Shown piece by piece: positions 12,543 to 13,734 of a DNA stretch of 13,734 bases. The notes under the pieces are model-generated. The model had not been told where the DNA came from and did not search any database. It worked only from the letters and a program-made list of their open reading frames with translations. The stretch's first letter is position 1. Each line of letters begins with the position of its first letter. The stretch spans positions 1 through 13,734 of the forward strand of contig JAEZVM010000384.1 in NCBI GenBank assembly GCA_023420795.1, in the 5' to 3' direction. The stretch is from Pseudomonadota bacterium (GTDB lineage: Bacteria > Pseudomonadota > Gammaproteobacteria > Burkholderiales > Burkholderiaceae_D). The position numbers were made by a program, and so were the translations under genes.

Positions 12543-13091
12543 ATGCTGTTTCATCACGACCGGAAACTGGGCGACCTGCTGATGTCCCTCGGCATTTCCG
12601 ACGCACTCCTCGCGCGCAAGCGCCTGCCGTTCCATCCCGATGCACAGGAACTGTCCGTTGCCGAAACGGATGCCACCGGAGTCGATTACCTGTTGGTGCC
12701 GGAAGCGGCTGCCGCATGGCGGACATTGAAGCAGGCGGCGCATCTGGATGGCATCGTGGTCGAACTGGTGTCGGCCTTTCGCAATGTCGAGCGCCAGACG
12801 GAGATCATCCGCGACAAGCTGGCGCGCGGCATGCCGATCGAAACCATCCTGACCTTGAGCGCGCCGCCCGGCTACAGTGAGCACCATACCGGCCGTGCGG
12901 TGGATATCAATACGCCCGGCTGCGAGCCGACCGAGGAGCCGTTCGAGCATACCGAGGCGTTTCGCTGGCTGACGCAGCATGCGGAACGTTTCCGTTTCAC
13001 GCTGTCCTATCCTCGCGGGAATGCTCTCGGATTCATTTATGAACCGTGGCACTGGTGCTATCAGCCGCCAGAGATCCGATCTTTCGTTTGA
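12543..13091 (+). CDS. M15-family (VanY-like) D-alanyl-D-alanine carboxypeptidase-type metallopeptidase
   Basis: This is a 182-aa zinc peptidase domain of the M15B type, whose relatives trim the peptide stems of peptidoglycan. Signature residues are present: SAFRNVERQ (78-85), the S112-E-H114-H-T-G-R-A-V-D121 motif giving two zinc ligands, and E167-P-W-H170, giving the catalytic Glu and third ligand. The final WHWCYQPPEI is typical for the family. No signal peptide or membrane anchor is visible from either possible start (12495 or 12543), which is unusual for a cell-wall enzyme. It may act on cytoplasmic muropeptides or leave by another route. Neither start has a clear ribosome site; 12543 is preferred because of the -10 box. 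Confidence 0.88.
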   Translation: MLFHHDRKLGDLLMSLGISDALLARKRLPFHPDAQELSVAETDATGVDYLLVPEAAAAWRTLKQAAHLDGIVVELVSAFRNVERQTEIIRDKLARGMPIETILTLSAPPGYSEHHTGRAVDINTPGCEPTEEPFEHTEAFRWLTQHAERFRFTLSYPRGNALGFIYEPWHWCYQPPEIRSFV

Positions 13092-13191
13092 TCTGCAAGA
13101 AATTACCCGAGTGAACCAGTTGGCTGGTTTAGAAACTAAGGGAAGTGCAGTCAGCGATGCACACGTCCCTTCAGGAAAGGTCGAAGCCGCC

Positions 13192-13527
13192 ATGCCACTG
13201 GAAAATCAGCATACGTTAAACTCATTCCCGTCCGGCAAACATTTGGCTGGCATAAATGATCCTTTGCAGAATTCTCCGGCCGGACAGCCTTCCGAAACAC
13301 GGCCCGAGGAAACAGGCAGGAACATGCTCTCGGAGCACAAGGGAAAGCTGGCGATAGGCGCCGCCGCAATGCTGGGTCTCGCGATTTTCTACAAATGGCG
13401 CGAGCACCAGCTTGCCAAGGAAGATCCGCAGGAATATGCGCAACTGCGGCGCATCAAGACCGCGATCGAAACCGATGGCGAAAAGCCGCAGCATAAAAAC
13501 AGGATAGAGAAAGACGAAGCCGGATGA
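13192..13527 (+). CDS. Single-pass membrane protein of unknown function (111 aa)
   Basis: The protein has a polar, probably disordered N-terminal half (residues 1-44, rich in Ser, Pro, Gln, Glu). One membrane helix follows (about 52-69, KLAIGAAAMLGLAIFYKW), then a charged C-terminal tail with a predicted helix (PQEYAQLRRIKTAIE). The start is uncertain. ATG 13192 has AGGAAAGG at long spacing; ATG 13324 just before the helix (MLSEHKGK) has AGG close by and would give a 67-aa protein. The frame is also open back into the peptidase gene, but that part looks non-genuine. The TGA overlaps the ATG of the following thiol oxidoreductase by 4 nt (ATGA), so the two are translationally coupled. No family recognised. 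Confidence 0.6.
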   Translation: MPLENQHTLNSFPSGKHLAGINDPLQNSPAGQPSETRPEETGRNMLSEHKGKLAIGAAAMLGLAIFYKWREHQLAKEDPQEYAQLRRIKTAIETDGEKPQHKNRIEKDEAG

Positions 13528-13734
13528 CTACGCAATTGAAGATAGATTTTGTTTCCGATGTGTCCTGCCCGTGGTGCGCGGTCGGTCTGCATTCGCTGGA
13601 GCAGGCGCTGGAGCGTGTCGGCGACGGTATACGCGCCGATATCCATTTCCAGCCCTTCGAGCTGAATCCGCAGATGCCTCGGGAAGGACAGGACATCACC
13701 GAGCATCTCGTCGAAAAATACCGCATCACGCCGG
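13524..13734 (+). CDS. FrnE-like DsbA-family oxidoreductase, N-terminal part (partial)
   Basis: The first 70 codons of a thioredoxin-fold protein are present before the window ends. The start MTTQLKIDFVSDVSCPWC puts a CPWC active-site motif (C15, C18) after the first strand. ADIHFQPFELNPQMP, with its conserved Phe-Glu-Leu-Asn-Pro, then matches the FrnE/2-hydroxychromene-2-carboxylate isomerase-like branch of the DsbA superfamily. There is no signal peptide, consistent with a cytoplasmic FrnE-type enzyme acting on thiols. Its start codon overlaps the stop of the preceding membrane-protein gene. Confidence 0.92.
   Translation, partial: MTTQLKIDFVSDVSCPWCAVGLHSLEQALERVGDGIRADIHFQPFELNPQMPREGQDITEHLVEKYRITP

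Noticed and set aside
12979..13191. Upstream extension of the 111-aa membrane protein into the peptidase gene
   Set aside because: It overlaps the conserved C-terminus of the M15 peptidase, including the zinc-ligand region, and has no ribosome site or coding-like composition.

Overview
The window looks like a chromosomal segment of a betaproteobacterium. The coding DNA is GC-rich, and the nor genes, the group III truncated hemoglobin and the small exported proteins resemble those of Burkholderiales. Oxalobacteraceae is my best guess, but I cannot confirm the genus without a search. There are no tRNA or rRNA genes, CRISPR arrays, transposases or phage genes. Apart from one short inverted-repeat element, this is an ordinary chromosomal region built around nitric oxide metabolism.

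Left part (1-8270): a nitrite/NO reduction locus. The C-terminal end of a DUF2189-like membrane protein (2-175, +) converges on a minus-strand pair: nirK, a copper nitrite reductase with a fused C-terminal cytochrome c domain (627-2282), and a small exported CxxC protein 4 nt downstream of it (191-622). Diverging from nirK is a plus-strand operon: an unlisted-type 48-aa membrane protein (2443-2589), norC (2648-3466, with two heme c domains instead of one), norB (3477-4859), norQ (4862-5668) and norD (5676-7697). NirK makes NO from nitrite, NorCB reduces NO to N2O, and NorQ/NorD are the AAA+/VWA pair that activates NorB. A group III truncated hemoglobin (7884-8270) follows, separated from norD by a 73-bp imperfect inverted repeat (7739-7811). 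The 160-bp nirK/nor intergenic region carries two back-to-back sigma-54-type -24/-12 elements, one facing each way. This suggests both arms are switched on by a bacterial enhancer-binding protein, with NorR as the obvious family candidate; no such regulator gene lies in the window.

Right part (8271-13734): accessory and housekeeping genes with no evident link to nitrogen metabolism. In order these are: a 56-aa basic disordered peptide and a bidirectional hairpin terminator; a 78-aa exported helical protein (-); a YdcF/ElyC-type DUF218 membrane protein (-); about 350 bp without a gene; a stand-alone secreted Cache-domain protein; a 70-aa cytosolic protein (-); two tandem secreted proteins of unknown function; a small lipoprotein; an M15 (VanY-like) metallopeptidase; a single-pass membrane protein; and the start of a FrnE-type DsbA-family thiol oxidoreductase running off the window end, overlapping the preceding gene by 4 nt.

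The most interesting features are the divergent sigma-54 promoter pair, the extra 48-aa membrane protein at the head of the nor operon, the diheme NorC beside a heme-tailed NirK, and the CxxC protein co-transcribed with nirK. All functional statements rest on reading motifs by eye; no database search was run.
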